Source: Austropuccinia psidii (taxonomy: Eukaryota > Basidiomycota > Pucciniomycetes > Pucciniales > Sphaerophragmiaceae). From it: a stretch of DNA of 64,000 bases. Of this stretch, positions 20,878 to 31,765 are shown one piece after another. The translations under genes were made by a program, and so were the position numbers. The notes below the pieces were generated by a model that saw only the letters and a list, made by a program, of their open reading frames with translations, made no database searches and was not told the origin of the DNA. The DNA lies in assembly GCA_023105745.1 (NCBI GenBank), contig JALGQZ010000003.1:44540185-44604184 (forward strand). Reading direction: 5' to 3'. Numbering within the stretch: position 1 is the stretch's first letter; each line of letters starts with the position of its first letter.

Positions 20878-22810
20878 TAACTGTACAGCACTCTACTATA
20901 AAAAAAAATGGAATCATTAAAAAAAAAAAAAAAAAATCGTGATTTAAAATCAAGTATAGTACAAAGTACTGTACAGTACAGTACAGTATAGTACAGTACT
21001 GTAAATCTTATCTACTATATTAAAATAAAAACTATAGATATAAAATCAAAAAAATAAAAAAATAAATTGCGATATAAAATTAAGTACTTTACAGGACATT
21101 ACAGTACTCTAAAACTGATATACTGTAATAAAAACTGAATGCAACAAGATTCAACTTAAAAAATCAGTGAGAAATTATTTTTTTATTGAAATTAAAATAA
21201 AATATAAAAACAATGCACTTTACTATAATTGACTCTTACTATTACAAAAAAAAAAAACAATAAAATAAATAACAAGACTAAAATTTTAATTATTTACAAG
21301 CAATAATAATGCATTATAACAGAATTTCCTTCTTTTTTTTGAAAAAGAAAAGGGATTAATTATAGTAGAATCTTAAAACAAATAGGTCCTCCATGACCTT
21401 AAACTGGAAAATTATTTCTTTACTTATTATTTATTTTAATTGATACTTAATTTCTATTAATATGATACTCTATAAAGATACTCATGACCTCATAAATTAT
21501 AAAATTTATTATAAGGACAAATGTAGTAGGACTTCAAAACAAACAGGTCCCCCATGACCTAAAACTGGCAAATTAGTACTCTACTTATTATTCATTTTAA
21601 TAAATACTTGATTTTTAATGATAATTATATCATAATCTATAAAAATCTTCATTACCATTATAGTAGAATCTTAAAACAAGCAGGTCCTCCATGACCTTAA
21701 ACTGGAAAATTATTCCTCTAATTATCATTTATTTTAATTAATACTCAATTTATAATGATAATCCTATCAGACTCCACAAAAATATTCATTACCACTATGA
21801 CCTTAAACTGGAATTCTTTATTTTAAATATCTCAATATTACCCTAAAAAAATTATTGGATTAACAACTCCAAATTTATACTTCAAAAGATAAAAAACACA
21901 GTATTCATATATATAACATAGACTACAAAGGATTCAACAAAGGAATAATCAACATAAATAATAAAAAACTTCAATAATAATAAATGAACAATCCTCCAAA
22001 AATAAACACTTTATTCATAAAAGATCATCACAAAAGAAAGTATTTACATAAATAAAAATGGAGAGGGGGCTGTAACCCCCAGTACTACAGTTTAATCATA
22101 AATTCATTAAAAAATAAAAAAAATAATACATAAGAAAAACAGAGAAGAATTCTAATGAAGGCAGCCCTCAGAATTTAAAAATTCAGTTTCAATTGAAGAA
22201 TTCCAAGATCATACCAATTTGAAGAAAGAAAGTTTATTAAACCTTTTTATTATTCAAAAATTCATTTTTATCAATATCTAAGACAAAGAATCAAATAATA
22301 ATAATAAATAGCCCCTGAACCATTATATCCAACAAATAGGACTCAGGAGGGTCCTAAGCATGACCCTAAACTGCATACTTTGCTCATAAATGACAAAGGA
22401 CTGTCCTTGTATGACATTAAAAGACAGGATTGACTAACCTTAAAGCAATAAATAAGGGGAAAGAATTATTAAATAAGAACATTTCTTTCAGATTATTTGT
22501 CAAGATTAAAGAGAAAATGAATCTAGAATACTCATTGGAAAAAAAAACAAGATTTCAGCATATTGAATGATCAAAGGAATTCCAATAGCTGAATACTGAA
22601 CATTTTGGAATTCAGGGAAGTCTGCATTAGTCTCAAATAAAGCCCATTAATATCAATATTGATGGAAATAAACAATAATAAAACAATAAAAGATATGAAT
22701 AAAACTTAAAAGTCCTGAAAATATGAGAAACTTACAGTAATGAAATAATGATCAAATGAGAAACTAATGTTTAAATGTGCTTTAACCTGGAATGCTGGGG
22801 ACAGCATTAA
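20878..22810 (+). other. Gypsy-C non-coding spacer, right part
   Basis: A/T-rich, no gene. It holds GTACAGTAC palindromes to about 21120, the repeats at 21385-21811, two further weaker cores near 22340 and 22400, and a hairpin GGGGGCTGTAACCCCC at about 22067-22082. The last 30 bases before the polypurine tract (AATGCTGGGGACAGCATT) are shared with Gypsy-E and form a short inverted repeat. Confidence 0.65.
21385..21811 (+). repeat. Four-copy array with core CCATGACCTTAAACTGG
   Basis: Copies near 21385, 21546, 21683 and 21797 (the last lacks the leading GGTCCT). It is the same core class as at 16209-16693 but with GGTCC in place of GGCCC in front. Confidence 0.8.
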
Positions 22811-22823
22811 ATGGAGAGGGGGA
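22811..22823 (+). other. Gypsy-C polypurine tract
   Basis: ATGGAGAGGGGGA directly before the 3' LTR TG. The same tract lies at 45214-45228 (minus) in Gypsy-E. Confidence 0.85.
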
Positions 22824-24779
22824 TGTGGTATTCCATACCTTTCTGGGCCAGCTTCAAGCACATTGAGGGTCAAAAAATTCAAAATATCAAATCTTAAATG
22901 GTCAATTTAGGATATCTCAGCTCAAAAGACACTTTCACAATCACATAAGCTAAAAAGTAACAAGGATAGTATTGAATAAAGGAAGACTTTAGCAGATAGC
23001 TTACAAATACACTTCAAAAAAAACAAATAAGTTTAGTTCAATACAGACAGAAACTCAAAATTACATATGTAAGGTAGCAATGTAGCATTACATTCACCCT
23101 AAAACCACCAAAAACATTATATTACCAAGAATTACAGTCACCAAAATGGATTTTATGTAATAAGATCAACTAAAAAAGTATTAATACACATCCATTGTAT
23201 AAAAAAATGGAACTGAATCAAACCTTAATTAACTTCATGCATAGAAAGTTCCATATAAACTTGAAAGAATTCCATGAATGGCCAAACATAATACAAAGAA
23301 ATGATACAATAATTTTACTAAATCAACTCATATCCAAAGTAACACCAAATAAACTTTAATAAGATTACATAATCAAAAGAATGAAAAATGGTGCAATTGA
23401 CCAAACATATGGTGCAATATCTCTACCAAATGACACCATCTCCAAGTTACTCACCAGCTAAATTCCCTCAAGGCTGTGCATAATAATATTAGAGTTTAAT
23501 TAATTAAAAATAAAGTTTTAAAATATGGTGCAATATACCAAACATATGGTGCAATATCTCTACCAAATGACACCATCTCCAAGTTACTCACCAGCTAAAT
23601 TCCCTCAAGGCTGTGCATAATAATATTAAAGTTCAGTTAATTAAAAATAAAGTTTCAAAATATGGTGCAATATACCAAACATATGGTGCAATATCTTGAT
23701 CCAATGACACCATCTCAAAATTACTCACCAGCAAATATAGCTCAAGGATGTGCATAAACATCAACAAAGTTCAGAATGATGCAATAATCCAAACATATGG
23801 TGCAATATATTTATCAAATGACACCATTTCAAAAACACTCACCAGCTAAAATACCTCAAGGTAAAATTTTTCTAAGTCCCCTGTTTTTGAGTGCCTCTAT
23901 GGAGGGCCCAAAGAATATAAATAGAGGGCCTCTCTCCCTCATTTTCCCCCATGCTCATGGAAGTATTTCCCCATTAAAAGGAAATCTAATCCTCAATCTA
24001 AAGGATCCATCCATCCCTATTCTAGTAGGATAACTAGCAAAATAAAATTATAAAGCTCAGTAGCAAAGCTCAGAAGCAAACATTAGTAGTCATAAATTAT
24101 TGATAAAAGAAAGTATTTACAGTATTAATGAAAGAGTTTAATATTGAATAAATAGTATTGTCATAATAAATATTAGTAGTAGTCATACATTACTGCTCAA
24201 AGAAGTTATTATTATTATAATTAATATTAATAGCTAAAAATAAATAAATAAATAAATAAATATATATATATATATATAAATAAATATAAAAAACCCACCC
24301 TTCTATAATAAAAGAAAAATAGTATAGTATTATCTCCAGTATACTATATATATTATACTGTTAATGAACCTCATAACAATAATTAACCTAAAAATATAAA
24401 TAAACACATATAGCTTAAAATATCATACATCTATATAATTATATATTATCAATACTTAAATTTATATTATAATATTACCTTTAACCTATAAAATAGTGGC
24501 ATTAAGCCATTATATATATATAGTAATCATAAAAGTTATTTATCTAATAATTGAGTAGGTCTGATAGAGACTGCTGAAAGTCTTCTCTAGTTGTAAAGCC
24601 ACAAAATTAAATAATTGATTTGTGAGCTCTATAGGGAGATTATTTAGTAAATTCAGAGGGGCAGCTAATACACCTTAGCACCCTTGGTTACAGGATCATT
24701 CAGCAATTCAAAACTGTTTACCTGTGATTTCCCCCTCAAGGACTGCCTTATCCAATCCCACACTAAAAGGAGTTCCACA
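22824..24779 (+). repeat. Gypsy-C 3' LTR
   Basis: 1,956 bp, nearly identical to the 5' copy. Visible differences are near 23245, 23468 and 23810, plus the (AAAT)/(AT) tract at about 24240-24285. Its CCACA end is followed by the duplicated ACGT. Confidence 0.95.
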
Positions 24780-24783
24780 ACGT

Positions 24784-24906
24784 CCTGTTGTTTATTTCTA
24801 GAAACCTCTTGCTGCCCACTGCTTAGGTACCTTTCTCAAATTCTTGTAGATCAGCTGTGTACTGTTTAACTCATGAAATACTATCGTTTAGTTTATCACT
24901 CTAACA
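24784..24906 (+). repeat. Copia-B 5' LTR, second part
   Basis: Continues the LTR interrupted at 10490 and ends CTCTAACA. It aligns with 29442-29564, with two substitutions near GCTTAGG versus GTTTAGG. Confidence 0.93.
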
Positions 24907-24925
24907 GATTTACAGTCTCGACGCT
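24907..24925 (+). other. Copia-B primer-binding site, matching tRNA-Tyr anticodon arm
   Basis: GATTTACAGTCTCGACGCT follows the LTR directly. Its reverse complement contains GACTGTAAATC, the anticodon arm (GTA) of eukaryotic tRNA-Tyr, rather than a tRNA 3' end. This implies priming by a 5' half-tRNA. Confidence 0.6.
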
Positions 24926-24974
24926 CGATCCCTCGCAGACTACGGTGGACACCAAGGATAAAAACTCAAAAATC

Positions 24975-26633
24975 ATGACCAACAAAAATACAGACAAAGA
25001 AACCTTCAGTATTCCCATACTCGACTCCTCAAATTATAGCGAATGGAATCTTCGGATGATGTTTCATCTTCGGTCAAGGGATCTTCTGGACGTCTGCGAA
25101 ACTCCCCTCGCAGCAGGCGCAACAGCTCCGGCACTTAACAAATGGACCAAAGCAAGCCATGAAGCAATCAACATCATCGCTTCAAGGCTAAGTCATGTGG
25201 TATTTCTTGAAGTTATCAATAATGAAACAAAAGACAATGCTCACTTACTTTGGACAAAGATCAACGATCAGTATGCCTCAAAAAGAGCAATCAACCGAGG
25301 CAGGGTTTGGATGGATTGGATTTGGTCGAATTATCACGGAGACCTTCAAGAATACATCAACAGTTGTCGTAAAATGAAACTTGAACTTGACGCCGTAAAC
25401 ATTAAAATAGAAGCCGAGCTACTCTCTTTCTCCATCCTTGGAAAACTTGTCAAAGATCCAAAGCTACAGCATTATATTGAAGTTCTAACCTTAAATGATG
25501 ATATAATAGAGAAACCCGACCTAATTTTAACCAAACTTCAAGATTTCGTGAACAACTCTAGAATTCAACCCACCAAACGAGAACCAGAACCCTCTGCTCT
25601 CTCCACTTCAGCTCAAAATCAAAATTACAAAATTACTTACTACTGCTCGAATGGCCAGCATAACCCAAACTGCACTAGCCACACTAAAGAGCAGTGTTAT
25701 GCTGAGCATCCTAACCTTAGACCTCCTCGAAGGAATAAGCGAAGAGCATCTCCTAATAACCCTCCTTCGGCTCATCTTTCATCTGCTCAAGCCCTTCTTA
25801 CAGGCACCTCCTACATAGAAAAGAATCACCAACTCATCGTCGATTGCGGGGCAACTCATCACATGTTCAACACCCGAGAACATTTCTCCGCCCTCGACGC
25901 TATTCCCTTCATCAAGGTCTCAACAGGAGATGCATCGAGCTCTCTGTCAGCAGAAGGCATAGGCACGGTAAATATCATTTGTAGTGGATCACCCCTCACA
26001 CTCAAGAACTGCTTGTTTGTACCAAGCCTTACGTGCAATCTGGTCAGTCTACTTGAACTATTCAAAGACAAACTTACCATTGCACGAGAAGGAAAACTCT
26101 TCAGCTTAGAATCATCAAGGGTACCGATGCTAAAAGGGACGGTTCAAAATAACCTCATGGTCCTAAACTACACCGTTCCAAAAGTCCTTATCACCAAGAA
26201 TGTCAAAAATATTTGGCACCATCGCCTCGGACATCCTGGTTCAATATCCCTCAAAACAATGGGACTTCCCGACATGCTTGATCAATGCGCAACTTGTGAC
26301 TTCAACAAAGCACACTCACTTCCCTTTAAACATCAATTTGATCCAGTAAGTCGGCCTCTAGACTGCGTTCACATTGATTTAGTCGGGCCAATCACCCCTA
26401 TATCTATTTCCGGCTGCCGATATTTTCTGACTATAGTAGATCAAGCTACTTCTTTTAAGATTGTTAAATTTTTAAAAAACAAATCTGACGCTTTTGATCA
26501 GTTTGTCATAGCCAAGAAAGCCATGGAAAATTTCCATGATCGATCATTAAAAAGGCTGGTGTCGGATCGTGGTGGCGAATTTATGAACAATCAGTTCACT
26601 CAGCTCGCTGAGTCTCAAGGTTTCACCAGCTGA
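24975..26633 (+). pseudogene. Copia-B Gag, protease and integrase N-part
   Basis: 552 codons from ATG 24975 (MTNKNTDKETFSIPILDSS). An in-frame ATG at 24873 lies in the LTR, and the frame runs through the primer-binding site, so I prefer 24975. Order: copia gag (SNYSEWNLRMMFHL; LLWTKINDQYASK), a Cys/His cluster (YYCSNGQHNPNC), protease with DCG at residue 290 (VDCGATHHMF), the HHCC integrase zinc finger (WHHRLGHPG, CATCDFNKAH), catalytic Asp at 468 (HIDLVGP) and 531 (VSDRGGEF). A frameshift near 26620 ends the frame at GFTS and separates the third catalytic position. Confidence 0.9.
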
Positions 26634-28644
26634 AACTCCTCAGCACAATGGGTTCGCCAAAAGAAGCAATCGGACCATCCTTGAAAAAGCCCGATGCTTA
26701 CTTAGCTCATCAAAACTTCCTAATCAGTACTGGGCCGAAGCAATCAACACTTCAACATTCCTCTGTAACATTGTTCCGACGCCATCAAGGCACAACTTAT
26801 CTCCTTATGTCCTCTGGAAAGGACTACCCCCTCCTATCAAGCGACTCCGAACGTTTGGATGTCAAGCCATTATCGCTGTTCCAAAACAACACAGAGAATG
26901 GAAGCTTGCTCCCGCTGCCGAAGAAGGGATACTTCTTGGCTACGAAAACGACAACACTTCTTATCGAGTCCTTTGCATCAGGGATAGGAAAGTAGTCGTA
27001 GCTAAGCATGTGACCTTCCGTGAGGATGTTTTTCCTTCTTTGGGAAACCCAACTCACATTGCAGAACCACTCCTCATACCACTCGCTGAAGAAACAGTAA
27101 CCGTAGATGAAGTCGGCTCTGTTGAATCAGCTGGAGTAGGCGACATTCCATCTTTTCAACCACTCGGAGCATCGCACTCACCCGTTCCTCAAATTGACGG
27201 TGCAAGCTCTCCTCATTTGGAAGTCAAAGAAAGGCTGATGGGGGAACCTCCTTCTGGTCCACCCAGGAAGATCAAAGTAATCGGACCTCGCCATCCGACT
27301 TTGATATCTTGCGATCTCGATTGCTCCAATGTCCTTCCATACTCCAGACGACCGAAGGTACTCATTTCCTCCTGCGATGACGCTCCACGCACATATCAAG
27401 GTGCCATCAAGTCATCAAATAGTGTGAAATGGATGGAATCCATCTCAAAAGAGCTCGGTTCAATGAACCGATTAGACGTTTGGGACGTTGTAGATTTAGA
27501 CCCGAAGTTTAAGCTAATAGGCACCACCTGGGTGTTTAAAGTTAAGAAGGATCACCTTGGGGGTATCACGGAGCATAAGGCCCGACTGTGTGCACAGGGA
27601 TTTACTCAATCCGCCGGCATCGATTTCGGACAAACTTATTCGCCTACAGGACGACTCAACTCGCTTCGCTCACTAATTGCCTTTGCTTCTTCAAGGCGCC
27701 TTGAATTCCACCAAGTGGACATCAAAAGCGCCTTCCTGAATGCTCCTTTGGCCGAAACCGTCTATTTAGCAATACCTCAAGGTCTCAACCTAGATCGACG
27801 GAAGTACTGCTTACGGCTTAAAAAAGCCATTTATGGATTAAAACAAGCACCTCTGGCTTGGTATGAAAGATTGCGGGCCTGGCTTCAATCCGTAGGTTTC
27901 TCCTCCTGTGTTTTAGACGCATGCGTCTTCTATCGAATCGGGACAAATCCGATCTGGCTGTACATTCACGTCGACGACATTGCCATCTTCGGAAAAGATG
28001 TAATCGGCTTCAAGAAAGAGCTTGCGAATGAATTCGAAATCAAAGACCTTGGACAACCCGACCTTTTACTAGGCATCAAGATCACTCATTCTGAAGACTT
28101 CGTTTCCTTGGACCAGCAGCACTTTACAGAATCCCTGTTAGATCTGTATGGCATGAGCAACTGCAAAGCCGTGTCCACCCCATTGATTCCTGGTGTACAC
28201 TTAGAGGCTGCAAGCCAAGAAGACGTCAAGGAATTTCAAGCTCTAAATGTTAGCTACCGAAGCGCTATAGGATGTATTAACTATCTCAGTACTGCGACAA
28301 GGCCTGATCTCTCTTACCCGGTAAGCGCTCTGTCTCAATTCCTCGAGAACCCTGGGATTCGGCACTGGAAGGCCTTCCTGCATGTTCTCAAGTATTTGAA
28401 GGGCACTCAGGACATTGGTTTGACCTATCCGAAGGACATCAATGCCGGCATTGTTGCCTACACTGACGCCGACTGGGGGAACTGTAGCACCACCCGTCGA
28501 TCAGTCACCGGGTTCTTGGCAACAATGTGTGGTAGTCTCGTTCTATGGAAAACGAGGAAACAGCCCACGGTCTCGTTATCCACCTCCGAAGCCGAGTACA
28601 AGGCACTCTGTGACCTTACTTCGGAATTGATGTGGCTCAAGTAA
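26620..28644 (+). pseudogene. Copia-B integrase C-part, reverse transcriptase and RNase H
   Basis: After the frameshift the reading frame is open for about 670 codons, without an ATG until well inside. It starts SPAETPQHNGFAKRSNRTI; the third integrase residue, normally Glu in ER.NRT, is Lys here. Then comes the integrase tail, RT (WVFKVKKDHLG, QVDIKSAFLNAPL, AIYGLKQAPLAWYERL, catalytic YIHVDDIAIF at about 27961) and RNase H (YTDADWGNCSTTRRSVTG, STSEAEYKAL). It ends at TAA 28642-28644 within conserved sequence (WLK-stop-WSQEC), likely a point mutation. RT and RNase H motifs are otherwise intact. Confidence 0.9.
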
Positions 28645-28962
28645 TGGTCTCAAGAGTGCAGCATTCTCACGGTAGACAAGCCAATACCTGTACACGAGGA
28701 CAACCAAAGCTGCATCAACGCAGCCAAAGGCGACTGCAACCTCAACAACAAAAGAATGAAGCATATCGATATTCAGCTTCACTTCATCAAGGAAGCCATC
28801 TCTTCAAGTTTCATCAAGTTAGTGTACACTCCGACCTCAGATATGCTCGCCGACTTTCTCACCAAATCCATTGGTAGGATAAACTTATCTCGGGCGCTCA
28901 ACTCTCTTGGCGTTTTGCGACTAGGAGAGAGGGGGGATGTTGAAAATACAGACCTTGACTAA
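28645..28962 (+). pseudogene. Copia-B RNase H C-terminal tail
   Basis: Same frame as the preceding piece. It reads VHEDNQSCINAAKGD, RMKHIDIQLHFIKEAI and YTPTSDMLADFLTKSI, the conserved end of copia RNase H. It runs 25 bases into the 3' LTR before stopping at 28962. Only the TAA at 28642 separates it from the rest. Confidence 0.88.
28925..28937 (+). other. Copia-B polypurine tract
   Basis: A run of A and G (GAGAGAGGGGGGA) just before the LTR start TGTTG. Confidence 0.8.
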
Positions 28963-29564
28963 GTCAGATTCAGTATTTCTCCCCTAGTGGCAAAACTGTA
29001 CGTTGGACCACTGATCTACAAGATCGGCAAGAACTACTAAGAAGCGCAGATCTCTGCGCATAATCAACAACTTAAAAACACCTCCTCAGCTGATCCTTCC
29101 TCCAATATTTAATCCCGTCATCTTCCTCTCCTTTTTCGTTCATCTCATCTTCTTCTTCCCTCCTTATTTTATTCTCAGTACACACTTCATTCTTTTTCCT
29201 CAACTTTCCTCTCTTCGATTCTTTTCCTCCTTCTTTATCTCTCACTTTCCTTTTTAAACCTCCTTCACTCCCTTTTTTTCGTTTCTCTTTTGTTCTCCTT
29301 TCTTTTATCTTTTTATTTCATATTCTTAAAGCTGATGTAGGTGTAGCAATTCGTCTCTACACAACATACACATTTGATTGACACTCTCTATTGATCAATT
29401 CTTAGTTATCGTTGATCTACCAAAGCCACTGTTGTACACATCCTGTTGTTTATTTCTAGAAACCTCTTGCTGCCCACCGTTTAGGTACCTTTCTCAAATT
29501 CTTGTAGATCAGCTGTGTACTGTTTAACTCATGAAATACTATCGTTTAGTTTATCACTCTAACA
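28938..29564 (+). repeat. Copia-B 3' LTR, uninterrupted
   Basis: 627 bp, TGTTG to AACA, followed by the duplicated GAAAA. It serves as the reference for the split 5' copy. A 22-bp segment near 29281-29302 is absent from the 5' LTR and is bordered by TTTC on both sides, suggesting a slippage deletion there. Confidence 0.95.
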
Positions 29565-29616
29565 GAAAAGGCTTCTTAATCTTCTCACTCAACTCCCAAT
29601 CTCAAATCTTAGCCTC

Positions 29617-29872
29617 TCAATGATTCAGTCTTGAGGGCGGTACAGTGCATCTGGAGCACTGGGGCAAACCTCTCACTCTCATCTCACTTGACACCCCATA
29701 ATAAGCGCACAATTGCGTGCGCAGCTCCGCCATTCCCTACAGCATAAAAACAAATAAGCTTTCAATTATCCAGCAAAGTATCATTTCTCTTAGATGTATG
29801 AAATGATTAGCATACCTGATTACCGGTTGTTTGTTCGAACAGCTGCTTGAGTTTGAGACGGTGGAAGCGCAT
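29617..29872 (-). CDS. Short spliced ORF of unknown function, next to the Copia-B insertion
   Basis: Minus strand, two exons: 29872-29816 and 29736-29617, joined across a 79-bp GT-AG intron, giving 58 codons. Exon 1 reads MRFHRLKLKQLFEQTTGNQ and exon 2 continues in phase with GMAELRTQLCAYYGV, ending at TGA 29617-29619. I recognise no family. Copia-B entered 48 bases past the stop codon, and two further introns lie on the far side of it (9725-9804, 9530-9606), so the insertion split the transcript in its apparent 3' untranslated part. The frame may be a fragment of a larger or non-coding transcript. Confidence 0.4.
29737..29815 (-). other. Predicted intron (79 bp)
   Basis: Minus strand: CAG|GTATGC donor, TTTTTATGCTGTAG acceptor. 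Length matches the two introns at 9530-9606 and 9725-9804 of the same unit. Confidence 0.5.
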
Positions 29873-31765
29873 TGAATCTAAGCCAAATTTTCAAGGCATG
29901 GTTTTTTAAAAAAAATAAAGCCAAATGAAATGTAGCGAGCAGAATATATTTCTTCTATTGTGAAAAACCAACCTTCGAAATTAAATCATCGGGCTCGAAA
30001 GCTTGTTGTTATCTCCCCAGTCCATTCGTCACATGATAGTCGCAACCCTGTTGAGCGAAGCACGCTAACCTATGTAAGGATAGTATCATCGACATAGTTT
30101 GTCGAGCTAGCTAGACGGACAAGGAATGATATCGATAAATAAATGAAATAATTAATGTAATATTCTTGTTATTATATTAATATTAAAAACAAGAACAGTA
30201 CTACTTTGTATGATTGATAAAATGATTTGACGATCGTCGTCCAAGCAGAATGAGCTTGATAAGAAAAAGAATGAAGAAACAAAAGCGTTAATGGCTATTT
30301 CTAATTTGACTTAACGTCTCATGATATGATGAAGGAGATTAATTATGAGATGAAATATCTACATTTTGATAGAGATCTCCTTGGTATGATATGAGAGAAT
30401 GCGTATGAGGATAAATATCGCATATGTAGAGATATATGTAGTATGTATAGACTAGGGAGAGCTTCCGTATTTTTTATGTATTTGGGTGCGAGGAAGTAAA
30501 GGAATCTTTAGAGGAAGAAACAATGCGATTGGTTTTTGATGGGAGGAGAATGGAGCTGCCCATGGATCGAGAAGGCCTTTTATGCCTTTCAAAAGAGCAT
30601 GGGTGTTTGTCTGACGGAGAGAAAAAGCTCCTCAGAAAGATGTTAAACCATCTGATCAGCTGGTACTATACAAAGATTTTCATCTAGTGTTGTTTGGCTC
30701 TGGGTCGAATGGCTTGAACTAGCTTAATTGAATTTAGCATTGTACCCCTTTTTCTTTGCATTCTGTGGAATGTTCTACACAGTTTTTTTTTTTCGATCAT
30801 TATAATCCTCCTTAGCTCTCAAGATTGGAAAGAAAATCTAAACAAAAGGTTACGCAAGTGAAGATTTACTGGAGTGTTCCTAGGGTGACCTCGCGTAGGA
30901 CTTTTAGATGAGCTGGAAGAGATGGATCAGCTCAAGCAGTTGGTCTTCAATCCTTAGACTTTGCGCAAGGAATTCTCCAAGATTTTTGTTTTTATCTAAA
31001 TTAGCCAAGTTGATCATTCTACTGTTCAAGACTTAATGTTTAGTTTGTATCAACTGAAAATACTCCAATATACTCGCTTTTTGCTTTTCAAAGAAATATT
31101 CCAAAAGAAAGCAGTTAAAGCTGAGTTCAATTTTGTTTTATTTCCCCTACTGAAAGCTTTATATTGATTGATGTATTTATTCATAACTGTATATTAGATA
31201 TAATATGAATAAAAAACACATTCATCAGTGCTGAAACATCAACAATTGGAAATCTGTAGTAAAGAGATCTCTCAAAAATCTCTATAAGGAAAGTTAAAGT
31301 ATTTTGGTGTCGCCTTTCAACGTTTATTAGAGCATAGTTTAGGTGATCGGCTGTAATATTTTAAGTAAAAAAAATATTTATGTGTAGTTTCTAGGGTCCT
31401 TTAGAAAGGTGGTATAACAACAATCGCGTAATAATTTCTCAAATCATGTTATCAATATAGGGGATTCAAAAGAACCTTTTTTTTGCTGATCTTGATGGGT
31501 AACTTTTTTCTCACGTACAATTTTTCAAAATAATTTCCGTGTATTTTTGAGAAGAGTCACCAGCAACGGTTTGAGGTTGTAAAATGTCAGATTCAATGAC
31601 CTGAATTAATCACACTATGGCACGAGTTTAGGATCGCAACTTGGATGAGGATCCTACAACTCGTGTATAATTACAATTTATATAGTATTTTTTAGAATTC
31701 TTCATCTTAGAAGACTACTTATAGAACGCACTCATTACTTATTAGAAAATCCTCTTAGAAGAGGT
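29873..31765. other. Mixed-complexity DNA right of Copia-B
   Basis: 29873-30120 is CG-containing and probably the 5' part of the spliced unit on the minus strand; a possible upstream intron begins GTTGG near 29970 but is weak. From 30120 the sequence turns A/T-rich. Apart from the small open frame at 30523-30687 I see no gene. Confidence 0.4.
30523..30687 (+). CDS. Small open frame, unknown
   Basis: 54 codons, MRLVFDGRRMELPMDREG to SWYYTKIFI, with balanced amino-acid use and higher G+C than its surroundings. The middle (EKKLLRKMLNHLI) could form a short amphipathic helix. No family is recognised and no splice partner is evident, so it may be chance. Confidence 0.2.
   Translation: MRLVFDGRRMELPMDREGLLCLSKEHGCLSDGEKKLLRKMLNHLISWYYTKIFI

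Larger units (their letters stand above)
10491..24779 (+). mobile_element. Gypsy-C: non-autonomous Ty3/gypsy element with gag and protease only
   Basis: Two 1,956-bp LTRs (TGTGG...CCACA ends) flank a primer-binding site, gag, protease, a long non-coding spacer and a polypurine tract. The element is bordered by a 4-bp duplication ACGT (10487-10490 and 24780-24783). The LTRs differ at only three or four bases plus an (AT)n/(AAAT)n length change, so the insertion is very young. No RT, RNase H or integrase sequence occurs between 15957 and 22823. A Tc1-like transposon sits in the spacer. LTR ends, primer-binding site and 3' end match Gypsy-E, the presumed source of pol proteins. Confidence 0.93.
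10009..29564 (+). mobile_element. Copia-B: Ty1/copia element with a nested insertion
   Basis: LTRs begin TGTTGAAAAT and end CTCTAACA; the flanks carry a 5-bp duplication GAAAA at 10004-10008 and 29565-29569. Removing Gypsy-C and one ACGT copy restores a 605-bp 5' LTR, against 627 bp for the 3' LTR. The 22-bp gap is one segment near 29280-29303 absent from the 5' copy. I count about seven substitutions between the LTRs, so the insertion is fairly recent. Coding sequence 24975-28962 has gag, protease, integrase, RT and RNase H with one frameshift and one stop. CG dinucleotides are common, unlike in Gypsy-C. Confidence 0.95.

Noticed and set aside
26648..26995. 115-codon frame overlapping Copia-B integrase
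   Set aside because: Wrong frame; the true integrase continuation is in the frame opening near 26620, which shows copia motifs throughout.
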